Shown here: positions 1 to 9,570 of the stretch, one piece after another | Layout of the letters: the number at the start of each line of letters is the position of its first letter | Position numbering within the stretch: position 1 is the stretch's first letter | Assembly (NCBI GenBank): GCA_021372535.1 | Contig: JAJFUH010000219.1 | Coordinates: 1-58,130, forward strand | Direction: 5' to 3' | Length of the DNA: 58,130 nucleotides | Source: a bacterium | GTDB lineage: Bacteria; Latescibacterota; Latescibacteria; Latescibacterales; Latescibacteraceae | Translations under genes and position numbers: made by a program | The notes under the pieces: model-generated | Database searches by the model: none | Told to the model about the DNA's origin: nothing | What the model saw: only the letters and a program-made list of their open reading frames with translations

Positions 1-78
1 ATATTGTTCCCCGGATTTTCTGATGATAGTATCGTAATTCAGTTGTCTGAAATATTCGATATCTTTGGTGGTGTTCAT
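1..78 (-). CDS. Partial CDS (N-terminus only), possibly HicB-like
   Basis: A minus-strand reading frame starts at an ATG at 76-78 and runs off the left edge of the window; 26 codons are visible. The start is supported by a strong AGGAGG ribosome-binding site about 6 bases upstream. The visible protein begins MNTTKDIEYFRQLNYDTIIR, which faintly resembles the opening of HicB-type antitoxins (short strand, 'Y..L.Y...I'). That is a weak guess from 26 residues. What is solid is that a well-initiated gene begins here. Confidence 0.5.
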   Translation of the reverse strand, partial: MNTTKDIEYFRQLNYDTIIRKSGEQY

Positions 79-159
79 ATTTATCCTCCTGTAAAACAAC
101 AAAATATATTGAATAATGATGTTCTGCTGATAAGCATGAGGCACATCTGCATGAGGAAT

Positions 160-267
160 TCATGATATCGACAGCTGTATGGTATTCCCCTTGCCGTTGA
201 CATCCTCCTTGTTAAGCGAGAAAAGCGGCTGGGTCGATTCAGTACCATTACAGGTAAAAGCTATTTA
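160..267 (-). other. Short coding-like stretch, possible gene fossil
   Basis: On the minus strand a 36-residue open stretch ends at a TGA at 160-162. It lies in another frame from the neighbouring membrane-protein gene and slightly overlaps its 3' end. The residues (for example NGTESTQPLFSLNKEDVNG) look protein-like, but there is no start codon with a ribosome-binding site. It may be the tail of a decayed gene or chance. The rest of 79-260 shows no feature. Confidence 0.15.
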
Positions 268-2753
268 TTCCGTAATTTCAAATATTCGGAAATCAGGTCA
301 TCGACATACAGGTTTTCCCTGTCAATAACCGTTAACAATTGTGGCTTGAAAACGGTAAATTTTGATGAGACAAAGGGTTCTTGTATCTGATAATTCTGCA
401 CAACGATGGTAATATGATTATTGTTTCCGGTGTTAATATAAAATGGATTATTATGTATCTGGGGATAAATCAGCCATGATTCGTTCTGGTCGAGTATCCC
501 TACTCTTATCTGTCCCTGGTCGACTTTTATCGGAATAACAAGCTTTAAAAAGCTTTTTTGCGGGATTTGTATGGGAGGGCTTTTTATCTGATATCCCCAC
601 TGTGATTCATCGCCGCTGACGGTTAAAACAGAATCGGTGGCAGCGAGTATTTGAGCTTCTTCACTCCGTGTGCTGAGCAGCCATTGAGAAAATGGCGGAA
701 TCGACAGGGTATCATATTCTTTTTGTAAAGAGACAACAGGTATTATGGTTTCTATCGTGAATGTTGCCTCGGGATTTCGATCTATCTGACTGACATAAAA
801 TTCACCCCCCATATGTTCTGCAATCATGAATACTTCGGATTCATAGGGGAAATAAAGTCCGGGCCAAATACCGACACCCATGTCAGTGACCTCGTTTTTA
901 TAATCCGAAGTTGAAGTGCCTATCAATATACCCGTATACAGTGTGTGCCTGTTCTCTACCCGGGCACGGATCAGATACGTTCCTTCCGGCAGCTCTGTTT
1001 TGACAGAACGGTCACATGTTTTTGTGAGAATCTGTCCGCCATATGAGATAGTCATGGTTACGGGATCGCACGGCTTGAAATCTACCGGCAGCGGATCACT
1101 CAGTTGATAGGACCACTGGGAGCTGTATCCATGATTTACTGCAACAAAAGGTGTGGATGGTGTTTCGGTTTCGGAGCTTTTATGCTGATAAATTCGTGTT
1201 GTCCCATAGGGAGGCGCATGTACTAAACCAACCAGTGAATATCGCTCTTCGGGAAAAATAAATAGAAAATTCTGCATGAGCGGAGGGGCATTTCTTACTT
1301 CAAAAATCAAGATATCTTTTAGAAGGCTGGTTCCTATGAGCAGAAAGTCTGGCACCAATTCCTTTAATTTTTCCCGATCTATACCTTGAGTCATGGTGGT
1401 GGCATTATGAAATTCAACAACATTGACCCGCTTGCCGGAGTCCAGACCAAAAACCATCTCACCCCATGCTGTGGCGCCGTCAGGCAGCAGTCTGAGGGTT
1501 TGATCCGCATAGTCGTCAAAGGCAACCCACTCCTGTGCTTTTAATGCCCATGATGATGGTTTTGCCATGACATTTTGAATGCGGTTCAGAACGAGTAGTG
1601 AAACGATGATAATCGCTGCAATTTCTACAAAATACCATTTTTGGGGGTAATAAATTGATCCAAGCGCTCCGGCTGCGGCGAATAGTGAGGCGAAAGTCCA
1701 GGCCGCAAGTGTATGGGATAAAATAGTATATCCGAGATGAAAGTTACTGTAGAAACCCAAGCTGAAAAGGTAACTCAGTCCAAAAGCCGTCGGTGGCAGG
1801 ACAAGCGCCAGAATAGAGGTTCTTTTCTCGTTCCCCATCCGGAAGGATAGTATGACCAGTATGGTCGAAACAAGGTAAATAAGCATGACAGAATAAAAAT
1901 AAGAATTCAGTCCTCCCCACGTCCATATAATATGGCTTTCCAGGATTTCCCCATACGACATCTCTTTTTGGACGAAAGAACTATATGCAGAGAAAAAGCT
2001 TAAAAGATCCTTGATTCTGAATTCAATAGCAATGAAATACACAAGAGTACTGATTATTCCGCCCAATATCAGACCTGAAAAACACGTGAATACGATCTTT
2101 TTTGACCGTTCGGTCCATCCTTCTGTTTTTATGGTATTAAAAACCCATATACCAAACACTAATCCAAGAGCTGGTATCAACCCAAATGAAATCTGGTGTG
2201 TTGTAAACGCTCCAATTGTTGAAAAAGCGGCTCCCATCCATGCTTTCCATGAATTGACGGTAAAACCATAGTAGCTGAAAAGAAATGTCAAACCACAAAA
2301 AACGGAAATCATGATATCAGGTCTTACCATGGGCCAGTGACGTAGGGTAAAAATTACCGAAAGAACAACGGCAAGAATACCACCGGCGGCAATCGAGGAT
2401 TTCCTGAAGACCCAAAAAGACATACCGACAATTGATATAAGTCCGAGGGGATGGAGAAATCTCATTATAGTAATTGAATTGCCAAACAGCCAGCACAGAA
2501 AAGCACCTATATAAAAATAAAAGGGACCGTAATTGTAAAACCCCCACGTTCTGATAGTGTAAACAGGCGCCATTATTGGTGTAGTGAGCTCTCCATAACG
2601 GCCATGAGTAACAAGGGCAAAAGAAACATTCGCAATAGTATCATCTATTGTAACATATGGGGCATTTCGTGTATATCCGAAAAACTGATGTATATGAATG
2701 GCTGCGAGAATAATGCAGAGAATGATGAGTATACTTTTAAAAACAGTTTTCAT
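261..2753 (-). CDS. Large polytopic membrane protein, GT-C glycosyltransferase-like
   Basis: This 830-residue protein begins with a hydrophobic N-terminal segment, and about ten further membrane spans fill roughly the first 400 residues. A long soluble, beta-rich C-terminal half (about residues 400-830) follows and would face the periplasm. That arrangement, with aromatic and charged residues in the first periplasmic loop, resembles GT-C enzymes such as the family 39 lipid-linked sugar transferases. I cannot identify a definite family motif. It is the first gene at the left edge of the glycan locus, so a role in transferring a sugar or other group from a polyprenyl carrier onto the polymer is an inference. 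Other classes of large membrane protein are possible. Confidence 0.55.
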   Translation of the reverse strand: MKTVFKSILIILCIILAAIHIHQFFGYTRNAPYVTIDDTIANVSFALVTHGRYGELTTPIMAPVYTIRTWGFYNYGPFYFYIGAFLCWLFGNSITIMRFLHPLGLISIVGMSFWVFRKSSIAAGGILAVVLSVIFTLRHWPMVRPDIMISVFCGLTFLFSYYGFTVNSWKAWMGAAFSTIGAFTTHQISFGLIPALGLVFGIWVFNTIKTEGWTERSKKIVFTCFSGLILGGIISTLVYFIAIEFRIKDLLSFFSAYSSFVQKEMSYGEILESHIIWTWGGLNSYFYSVMLIYLVSTILVILSFRMGNEKRTSILALVLPPTAFGLSYLFSLGFYSNFHLGYTILSHTLAAWTFASLFAAAGALGSIYYPQKWYFVEIAAIIIVSLLVLNRIQNVMAKPSSWALKAQEWVAFDDYADQTLRLLPDGATAWGEMVFGLDSGKRVNVVEFHNATTMTQGIDREKLKELVPDFLLIGTSLLKDILIFEVRNAPPLMQNFLFIFPEERYSLVGLVHAPPYGTTRIYQHKSSETETPSTPFVAVNHGYSSQWSYQLSDPLPVDFKPCDPVTMTISYGGQILTKTCDRSVKTELPEGTYLIRARVENRHTLYTGILIGTSTSDYKNEVTDMGVGIWPGLYFPYESEVFMIAEHMGGEFYVSQIDRNPEATFTIETIIPVVSLQKEYDTLSIPPFSQWLLSTRSEEAQILAATDSVLTVSGDESQWGYQIKSPPIQIPQKSFLKLVIPIKVDQGQIRVGILDQNESWLIYPQIHNNPFYINTGNNNHITIVVQNYQIQEPFVSSKFTVFKPQLLTVIDRENLYVDDLISEYLKLRNK

Positions 2754-2946
2754 ATACCGTACCTCTTATAAAAATATGGCAGATATGTCAATAATATTTT
2801 TAACCAAAATAAATAAACTACCCCGGAGTAGAACTCGAGGAATTCTTTTGAATAAAAAGACAGTGCATTAATTAAATGTCTGTATTATATTGTAGTTCTA
2901 CACAAATATCCTCAAAACCAACCCCTAAAAACAAAGAGGCACTGCC

Positions 2947-3141
2947 ATGGAAGAAAATAAACAACTTTCGCTTCAGTTTGCAAGCAATTCCGGAAAGAAA
3001 GTTACGGCTGATTTCATTGGTGGAGACGTCACATCTGAAAGTGAAGTACTGGCTATGAGATAGATAGCCTAAAAAACAGGAATAATAGAACGGCTTACAC
3101 GAGCAATACATCAGGAGATTCTGATATATTTCCGGCAGTGA
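2947..3141 (+). pseudogene. Decayed IS1380-family transposase N-terminus
   Basis: One frame from the ATG at 2947 encodes a 38-residue peptide ending in a TAG at 3061. The same frame continues through a TAA at 3070 to KTGIIERLTRAIHQE and stops at a TGA at 3139. The phrase 'VTADFIGGDVTS...VL.MR' followed by 'GIIERL..AIH' matches my memory of the conserved N-terminus of IS1380-family transposases (V.VDF.GG.ITS.GG..LLRE.D...GL..R). Two in-frame stops break it, and everything downstream of about residue 64 is gone. It marks an old insertion at the edge of the glycan locus. I could not identify terminal inverted repeats. Confidence 0.6.
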
Positions 3142-3495
3142 GGTACTTTATTTCTTTATCTCAAAACTAATCCCATTAGGAAAAATATTCTGGAAAGTTG
3201 ACTTTTTACATAAGACATCGAAAATCCATCGTTTATCATAGTATTAATGAAGAATATAAATTAGCCGTATGATGATCGTAAATCATAATATATGGGAACA
3301 AAATTTAAGAATCCATATTTAATTGTCTATTATTTCTCGGACTTGATAATTGTGATTTTTCAGAGAAAATACCTTGTTTTCTAACAATACGCTTGTATAT
3401 AACATCAAAAACTATTATACATTACGCATGAGTGGTTTATAAAAAGTTGTTCTTTTGTTGAATTTTTTTTCACAAATTACATGAGGATAAAAAAA
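3142..3495. other. AT-rich non-coding gap with weak promoter
   Basis: No gene is visible between the transposase remnant and the first plus-strand gene. The stretch is strongly AT-rich. A weak sigma70-like pair on the plus strand, TTGTTT (3374-3379) and TATATA (3396-3401) with 16-base spacing, could drive the plus-strand block that starts at 3496. Confidence 0.35.
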
Positions 3496-4332
3496 ATGTG
3501 CTCAAAAGATATTGAAAACGTCCGTCATTTCTGGGAAGAGAATCCTCTTTTCCAAGGGGAAGGTAAAAATGAAATTGGTAGCAAGGAATGGTTTATTGAA
3601 TGGGAAGATGTTTATATAAATGATTGTTATGCAGGCCATGAACCTGAATCTATCTATACCAAAGGCTTACAAAAAGAAAGCAAGATTCTGGATGTTGGCT
3701 GTGGACCCGGTTTCTGGGTCAGGTATTTTTTAAAGAAAGGTTTTGTAAATGTGTCGGCTTGTGATTTGACATCCAAGGCAGTGGAATTGACTCTTAAGAG
3801 TCTGGAATTATTTAATATCACGTGTAAACCGAATATAAAAGTGGGTAATGCCGAACAACTCTCATATCCGGACGAGTCTTTCGACCACATCAACTGCCAG
3901 GGAGTTATACATTACGTCCCCGATACTAAAAAAGCCATTGTCGAGTTTCACAGGGTATTAAAGCCTCACGGTACTGCTTGCTTCTCCGTTTATCATAAAT
4001 TCTTTCTGTTACGCCATCCTTTCCTGCTTAAAATAATTTTATTGATTTTAAGAAGAATTATCAATCTCCGTGGAAGAGGGCGTGAAACTATGTTGAACAC
4101 AGTAGAACCTGATGAAATTGTCAGGCGCTATGACGGAGAAAACAATCCAATCGGACAATCATTTACCATAAAGGAAATGAAAACGATGGTAGATGGGCTT
4201 TTTGAAATAACGGAAATCCAACACTTCTATTTTCCAGCCAGAGCTTTCCCTTTTAAAATTCCCAAAATTGTGCACCGCTGGCTCCATAAACATTATGGAT
4301 TATTAATTGTCATTCATGCAAATAAATGTTAA
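3496..4332 (+). CDS. Class I SAM-dependent methyltransferase
   Basis: A 278-residue methyltransferase of the Rossmann (Methyltransf_11/25) type. Motif I is ILDVGCGPGFW. A motif II acidic residue follows in SACDL, and the post-II segment DHINCQGVIHY marks the usual 'GVIHH' position. I chose the ATG at 3496 because GAGG lies 9 bases upstream; an ATG at 3481 in the same frame lies within that ribosome-binding site. About 60 residues precede the SAM fold, and a basic C-terminal tail ends the protein. It opens the plus-strand block with the asparagine-synthase-like gene, so it probably methylates a sugar or an attached group. The substrate cannot be read from sequence. The base composition is AT-rich compared with asnB downstream. 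Confidence 0.8.
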   Translation: MCSKDIENVRHFWEENPLFQGEGKNEIGSKEWFIEWEDVYINDCYAGHEPESIYTKGLQKESKILDVGCGPGFWVRYFLKKGFVNVSACDLTSKAVELTLKSLELFNITCKPNIKVGNAEQLSYPDESFDHINCQGVIHYVPDTKKAIVEFHRVLKPHGTACFSVYHKFFLLRHPFLLKIILLILRRIINLRGRGRETMLNTVEPDEIVRRYDGENNPIGQSFTIKEMKTMVDGLFEITEIQHFYFPARAFPFKIPKIVHRWLHKHYGLLIVIHANKC

Positions 4333-4441
4333 TAAAGATGACAATTAAATGTTCAGAAATCTTTGAAACAATGAGAAAAAAATGATTTGTTGCTGGCCAT
4401 ATAACATTCTGTTATAGCAGAGAGTTATGTAAGAGGTTCAT

Positions 4442-6322
4442 ATGTGTGGTATATGCGGATATGCCGGTATCTGTCAGGATGAGAAAAAAATCGAAGAGAT
4501 GGCGGGATACCTCGATCACCGCGGTCCCGATGATGAGGGTTATTATCAGGATAAACTTATTTCTTTCGCCCATAAAAGACTCTCCATTATCGACCTTGCC
4601 GGCGGGCATCAACCAATGTTTTCACGCGATAAACGGTATGTCATAATTTATAACGGTGAAATCTACAATTATCGGGAGTTACGGCAGCGCCTTGAAAAAA
4701 AGGGGCATGTCTTTGTTACGCAGTCAGACACCGAAGTGCTCCTTGTATGGGTGATTGAAAACGGTGTCGAGGGATTGACCGAATTGAACGGCATGTTTGC
4801 TTTTGCCCTGTGGGATTCACGGGAAAAAACCCTTCTTCTCGCGAGAGACCGTCTGGGAATAAAACCCCTCTATTATTATACGAAAGACGGTGTATTGATT
4901 TTTGCGTCGGAAATTAAAGCCATTCTGCCCGCGGTATCACAAAGAGAAGCCAACATGAGAGCAGTTTATGAATTCCTGACTTTTCAAAATATACTTGGTG
5001 AGCAGACTTTTTTTAAAAATATCTGGAAACTCTTGCCGGGAACATGGCTTTCCTGGAATCCTCATGGAATAAAAACAGGTATCTATTGGGATGTATCCTT
5101 TACGAGAGATAATGCTCGATCTTTTGAGGAGTGCCTCGAAGAATACGGCGAAACACTCAGGCAATCCGTCAAACGTCATATGATAGCCGATGTTCCGGTG
5201 GGAGCATACCTGAGCGGCGGTTTTGATTCTTCCGCTGTGGCAACACTTGCATCCAGATACCTTGACAGGCCGCTTCATACCTTTACAGGCGCTTTCAACG
5301 ACAGCAGCTACTACGATGAAAGAGTCGGCTCAAGGGCTGTTGCAAAGAGTATATCGGCTGTTCCTCATGAAGTTGAAATCAAGGCAGAGGATTATCTGGC
5401 CAATATAGGTAAGGTTATTTATCATCTGGACGAACCCACCCTGGGAACAGGGGCGTTTCCTCAATATATGGTGTCAAAACTGGTATCACAGTCGGTCAAG
5501 GTTGTTTTAACGGGTCATGGGGGCGATGAATTGTTTGCCGGATACCAGGTCAACAAAGTAGCCTTGATCAAGGAAACGTTTAAAAAAAATCCTTTAAAAC
5601 TCCTGCGGGTTTTATCAGGTATCAGGAAGGATGAATGGACGAGGGTACTGTATTTTTTGTTTTTCCCGTTATTGTATTCGGAAATCGGACATGGTTTGTT
5701 CATCATGACTCCGCGGAGAAAACGCACCTCTTTTTTCTCCCCGGATTTTCTTGCCCGTAATAAAGATTTCGAACCTTTTGATGTTCTTGCCTCATATGTG
5801 GACGGCAAAGGGTACCTGCCCGGTGAAGAGTTATTGGTATTATATCTGAAAACCTATCTGCCGACACTCTTCATCCAGGAGGATAAGGTCGGGATGGCTC
5901 ATTCAATTGAAGCAAGAACGCCGTTGTGCGATAACGAGATGGTAGAACTTGCACTCAGGATTCCCCTTCATATAAAACTCAGAAACAACACCCTGAAAGC
6001 CCTGACAAAACAGAGTATGAAAACAGAGCTGCCGGAAGTTCTTTTCAAACTTCCCAAGCGCGGTTTCCCGACACCTTTTACGCGATGGTACAGGAAAGAA
6101 CCGCTCCATACATTCATGAAAGACCTTCTCTTTGACAAAAAAACCATTCAGCGCACTATCGTCAGAACCGATTTTGTCAAAAACCTGTTCATGAAAAACC
6201 AGCAGTCCGGAATGGACACACTCTACGATTATGCCAGGGCAAATCAGCTCTATTCTATAAGTATTGTCGAGCTCTGGTTTCGGACCTTTATTGACAGCCG
6301 GATTCCTCAACCCGTTTTATAA
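4442..6322 (+). CDS. asnB: Asparagine synthase (glutamine-hydrolysing)-like amidotransferase
   Basis: A full-length 626-residue AsnB-type enzyme. The mature N-terminus is MCGICGYAG, with Cys2 as the glutaminase nucleophile after removal of Met. The Ntn glutaminase domain covers roughly residues 1-210. The ATP-pyrophosphatase domain carries the PP-loop SGGFDSS at 258-264, and GHGGDELFAGY comes later. The family converts aspartate (or another carboxylate) to an amide using glutamine and ATP. Homologues inside polysaccharide clusters often amidate uronic acids or amino-acid substituents, so a tailoring role is as likely as asparagine supply. The start has AGAGG 6 bases upstream. Confidence 0.9.
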   Translation: MCGICGYAGICQDEKKIEEMAGYLDHRGPDDEGYYQDKLISFAHKRLSIIDLAGGHQPMFSRDKRYVIIYNGEIYNYRELRQRLEKKGHVFVTQSDTEVLLVWVIENGVEGLTELNGMFAFALWDSREKTLLLARDRLGIKPLYYYTKDGVLIFASEIKAILPAVSQREANMRAVYEFLTFQNILGEQTFFKNIWKLLPGTWLSWNPHGIKTGIYWDVSFTRDNARSFEECLEEYGETLRQSVKRHMIADVPVGAYLSGGFDSSAVATLASRYLDRPLHTFTGAFNDSSYYDERVGSRAVAKSISAVPHEVEIKAEDYLANIGKVIYHLDEPTLGTGAFPQYMVSKLVSQSVKVVLTGHGGDELFAGYQVNKVALIKETFKKNPLKLLRVLSGIRKDEWTRVLYFLFFPLLYSEIGHGLFIMTPRRKRTSFFSPDFLARNKDFEPFDVLASYVDGKGYLPGEELLVLYLKTYLPTLFIQEDKVGMAHSIEARTPLCDNEMVELALRIPLHIKLRNNTLKALTKQSMKTELPEVLFKLPKRGFPTPFTRWYRKEPLHTFMKDLLFDKKTIQRTIVRTDFVKNLFMKNQQSGMDTLYDYARANQLYSISIVELWFRTFIDSRIPQPVL

Positions 6323-6378
6323 GTGAAAGAAATCGGCAATGATACATACCTCTTTGAGGATGATGAAAAGATAAAAAT

Positions 6379-7818
6379 ATGAGGTTATTATTACTGTTCC
6401 CTTCTTCGGAACAGGGCGTACAATCCCTGTTTGTGCAAACCAAGGGCGGAGGTATCGGAAACAAGCCACCGCTCGGTCTTTTATATATTGCGAGTTATGT
6501 ACTCGAAAATTCCAGCCATGAAGTTCTTGTACATGATCTGATGGCACAACCCCTCGATGATGATAAACTGATAGATAAAATCCGGGCCTTTTCACCCGAT
6601 GTCGTGGGGATTACATGCTGGACCGATTTCTGGTATCCGGTATACCGGCTGATAAAGATAATCAAGGAGAATTTCCCCCAAGTACATATCACTCTTGGCG
6701 GACCCCATGTCGGTATCTATCCCCGTGAAACGCTGGAAAATGAATATGTTGATTCTATCGTTCTGGGCGATGGAGAAAAGCCGATGCTCAACCTGCTCAA
6801 TAATCTGGAGCATGGCGAAAAACTTCTGGATGAGGGAATCTACCTTAAAAGAAATGCGCCTCCGCAAAAATTTTCATATTATATTGAAAAAGACATTGAC
6901 AGTTTGCCTTTCCCGGCCAGGACTCTTCTCCCTCTGGATGATTACACTTCCGTTCTGGCGAAAGAGTCTATGATAACAACAATGATCACCAGCCGGGGAT
7001 GCCCCTATCGCTGCGTGTACTGTAAGCTGAATTTTCAGAAGACTTTGAGCCGGAGCGCCGAAAGCGTTGTAAACGAAATGGCATTAATAGAAAACATGGG
7101 GATTCGTGAACTTGAAATTTACGATGACACATTCACATGGTCACAAAAGAGACTTGTCGATATCTGCCGGGGGATTATCGAAAAGGGAATAAAACTTAAC
7201 TGGGCTATCCGTGACAGAGTTTCGAATATCGATGAGGAAACGCTGCACCTGATGAAACAGGCGGGATGTGTCCGTATTCATCTGGGTATCGAAACCGGCA
7301 ATCCTCAGGTTCTCGAGAAGATCAAGAAAAACATTTCGCTCGAACAGGCCGGAAAATCCGTTGCCCTTGCGAAAAAAACAGGATTTAAAGTACTGACATA
7401 CTTCATGATCGGACTGCCCGACGAGACGGAAAAGGAGGTCATGGAGACCATTGATTTTGCCGTTGCGCTCGACAGTGATTACGCGGAATTCAATGTCTGC
7501 ATCCCGTATCCCGGCACCGAGATGTATAATGAGGGATTATCCGGAGGTATTATACCCGAAGATTTCTGGCGTGAATATGCCCTTCACCCGGTTCCTGACT
7601 TTGTGATGCCCTATCTCTATGAACAGCATTTACGAAAAGAAGAAATGGTGCGATTGAGTCATTATGCCACCAGAAAATTTTATTTGAGGCCGAAAGTAAT
7701 CATCCGGGAGATAGTAAAGTGTTCGTCGTTCGGAGAATTCCGAAAGAAAACCCGTATGGGATTGAATCTGATAAAAAATGTTTTAGGCGGGAAAATTCAT
7801 AATTCGGGAAAACCATAA
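6379..7818 (+). CDS. B12-binding-domain radical SAM enzyme
   Basis: A 479-residue protein with a cobalamin-binding-type N-terminal domain (about residues 1-165, including the GGPHVGIYP loop) and a radical SAM core. The 4Fe-4S motif is CPYRCVYC (Cys208, Cys212, Cys215). The later EIYDDTFTW and HLGIETGN segments are typical of the BchE/anaerobic-cyclase-like group. The classic DxHxxG cobalamin ligand motif is not evident, as in many members of this class. Known members catalyse radical methylation, cyclisation or rearrangement of unactivated carbons. Its position between an amidotransferase and a GT2 suggests tailoring of a sugar, lipid or peptide attached to the exported glycan; the reaction cannot be predicted. 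Confidence 0.88.
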   Translation: MRLLLLFPSSEQGVQSLFVQTKGGGIGNKPPLGLLYIASYVLENSSHEVLVHDLMAQPLDDDKLIDKIRAFSPDVVGITCWTDFWYPVYRLIKIIKENFPQVHITLGGPHVGIYPRETLENEYVDSIVLGDGEKPMLNLLNNLEHGEKLLDEGIYLKRNAPPQKFSYYIEKDIDSLPFPARTLLPLDDYTSVLAKESMITTMITSRGCPYRCVYCKLNFQKTLSRSAESVVNEMALIENMGIRELEIYDDTFTWSQKRLVDICRGIIEKGIKLNWAIRDRVSNIDEETLHLMKQAGCVRIHLGIETGNPQVLEKIKKNISLEQAGKSVALAKKTGFKVLTYFMIGLPDETEKEVMETIDFAVALDSDYAEFNVCIPYPGTEMYNEGLSGGIIPEDFWREYALHPVPDFVMPYLYEQHLRKEEMVRLSHYATRKFYLRPKVIIREIVKCSSFGEFRKKTRMGLNLIKNVLGGKIHNSGKP

Positions 7819-7856
7819 ATGCACATAAATATTATGAAATATAGAGGATAGAGACT

Positions 7857-8801
7857 ATGATCTCGATTGTCTGTCCATTCTACAATGAAGATTCGATTCT
7901 CGAAAACTCGGTTCTTCTCATGCTGAGTAACCTTGTAAAACTGCAGGAAGAATGGGAGCTGATCATTGTCGATGATGGTTCCGAGGATAATTCCCTGGAA
8001 ACAGCCCGTGCCCTTGAAAAGGAACACGGGAACCTGAAAGTGATCAGTTATCCGTCGAACCGGGGTCGTGGTTATGCAATCAGAACAGGAGTAGCACAGT
8101 CTCGCGGGGACATTATTGTCACCACGGAGATCGATTCTTCCTGGGGCGATGACATTGTATATGACATCGTGGAAAAATTCAAAGAGAAGCCGGACGCGGA
8201 TATAGTCATTGCATCGCCGCATCTGTCCCCGGGGGGTTATAAAAATGTTCCCCTGAAACGTGTTTTTTTGAGCAAATACGGTAATTTGCTGATTCGCATG
8301 GCATTGAGTAAAAACGTAACAATGAATACGGGCATGACGCGGGGTTACCGCCGTGAAAAATTCCTTGCCTTGCCTCTGGAAGAAGATGAAAAAGAGATGC
8401 ATCTGGAGATCGTCAACAAGGCAATTGCGCTTAATTATAAAATTTACGAGGTACCCGCCACACTCGAGTGGAAAGTGCAGAAACTCAGGAAAGATCCCGC
8501 AAAAAAACGCACTTCCTCATCGAGGATCAATAAGCTCATACGCACGCATCTGCTTTTCAGTATCGCTGTTGCCCCTTTCCGGTATATCTTTCCGGTGAGT
8601 CTGTTTCTCGGGTTTTTATCGCTTATAACGTTTATTCTGGCCCTGTATAATTTGTTTACCCCTCAACCATCAATATACTGGTTGATAACGTCATTTTTTC
8701 TCGGACTTTTCGGATTTCTCATTTTTGGCATTGGTCTTCTTGCCCAGCAGAACCGTGCCATTATGCGGGAATTGTGGATATTAAGGTCAAAAAAAATATA
8801 A
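7857..8801 (+). CDS. Family 2 glycosyltransferase, dolichyl-phosphate-sugar synthase-like
   Basis: A 314-residue GT2. The GT-A fold begins ISIVCPFYNED, carries VDDGSEDN for nucleotide binding, and a TEIDSSWGDD acidic cluster lies where the DxD motif is expected. Two hydrophobic segments at about residues 240-265 and 275-300 anchor the C-terminus. This layout matches polyprenyl-phosphate hexosyltransferases (DPM1/GtrB-like), which charge a lipid carrier for GT-C enzymes. The large membrane proteins at either end of the locus would be natural partners, which is an inference. GAGG precedes the ATG by about 10 bases, and 38 bases separate it from the radical SAM gene. Confidence 0.85.
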   Translation: MISIVCPFYNEDSILENSVLLMLSNLVKLQEEWELIIVDDGSEDNSLETARALEKEHGNLKVISYPSNRGRGYAIRTGVAQSRGDIIVTTEIDSSWGDDIVYDIVEKFKEKPDADIVIASPHLSPGGYKNVPLKRVFLSKYGNLLIRMALSKNVTMNTGMTRGYRREKFLALPLEEDEKEMHLEIVNKAIALNYKIYEVPATLEWKVQKLRKDPAKKRTSSSRINKLIRTHLLFSIAVAPFRYIFPVSLFLGFLSLITFILALYNLFTPQPSIYWLITSFFLGLFGFLIFGIGLLAQQNRAIMRELWILRSKKI

Positions 8802-8812
8802 GGCTGAAAATA

Positions 8813-9490
8813 ATGGACAATCACAACGGGTATGATTGGGATAATAAGATGTGGAAGCATGTCCGTTATGCTTCTTTTGATTATATGACGAAGTATATAT
8901 TTTCGAAGATGAATGAATTGTGTGATTTTACCGATAAAACAATACTTGAATTGGGATGCGGGCTCGGGAGATTAAGTTTTTTGTGTTTACAGAACGGTGC
9001 AAAAAGCGTTACATGCGTGGATTCATCCCAAAAAGCGTTGTCTGTCGCACGAGAGTTATTTAACAATGATGATCGGGCAACGCTGGTTGAAGATGATATT
9101 TTGAATTATCATGGCGATAAACATGATATTGTTTTTTCTTCGGGGGTGATTGAACACTTTGAAAACGAAGACAGATTCAGGGTTGTCCAAAAACATCTCG
9201 AGCTCGCGAATGAATGTGCTGTTATAATCCATCCATCGGATTCCCTGTATAACCGGTTTCTGGTGAGCAGGAAAATTTTCAAAAAGCTGTATGGTTTTCA
9301 AATGCCGTTTTCTGTCAATGAAATCAATAATTATATCGACAGATTACCCCACGGTTATTATGTTCATAAGAGATTTTATATGTTTTACTGCATTCCGCTC
9401 CTGCATAACAGCGGCACGGCAAACCGGTTTTTTCATAAACTCGAAGAGGAATATGGAGGATTGCTCGTTACCGTAATCAATCCTGCGTAA
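8813..9490 (+). CDS. Class I SAM-dependent methyltransferase
   Basis: A 225-residue methyltransferase: motif I is ILELGCGLGRLSF, VDSSQKAL covers the motif II acidic region, and SSGVIEHFEN is the post-II stretch. I chose the ATG at 8813, preceded by AAGG 9 bases upstream. A GTG at 8774 would extend the protein by 13 residues and overlap the preceding GT2. It is the last gene of the plus-strand block and ends just before a hairpin between convergent genes. The substrate is unknown; one of the block's sugar or amide products is likely. Confidence 0.8.
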   Translation: MDNHNGYDWDNKMWKHVRYASFDYMTKYIFSKMNELCDFTDKTILELGCGLGRLSFLCLQNGAKSVTCVDSSQKALSVARELFNNDDRATLVEDDILNYHGDKHDIVFSSGVIEHFENEDRFRVVQKHLELANECAVIIHPSDSLYNRFLVSRKIFKKLYGFQMPFSVNEINNYIDRLPHGYYVHKRFYMFYCIPLLHNSGTANRFFHKLEEEYGGLLVTVINPA

Positions 9491-9570
9491 CATAAACCGC
9501 CCTTCCATTCTCTCTGTCATCTTTGACTCCTTGTACCCTCATGTAAACTTATTTCAGGACAAGACATAAT

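Noticed and set aside
916-1107. Small open frames opposite or inside large genes (for example 916-1107, 15829-16344, 16590-17297, 31348-31662 on the plus strand)
   Set aside because: They lie antisense to well-identified genes, lack family matches and ribosome sites, and follow from the codon bias of the real gene.
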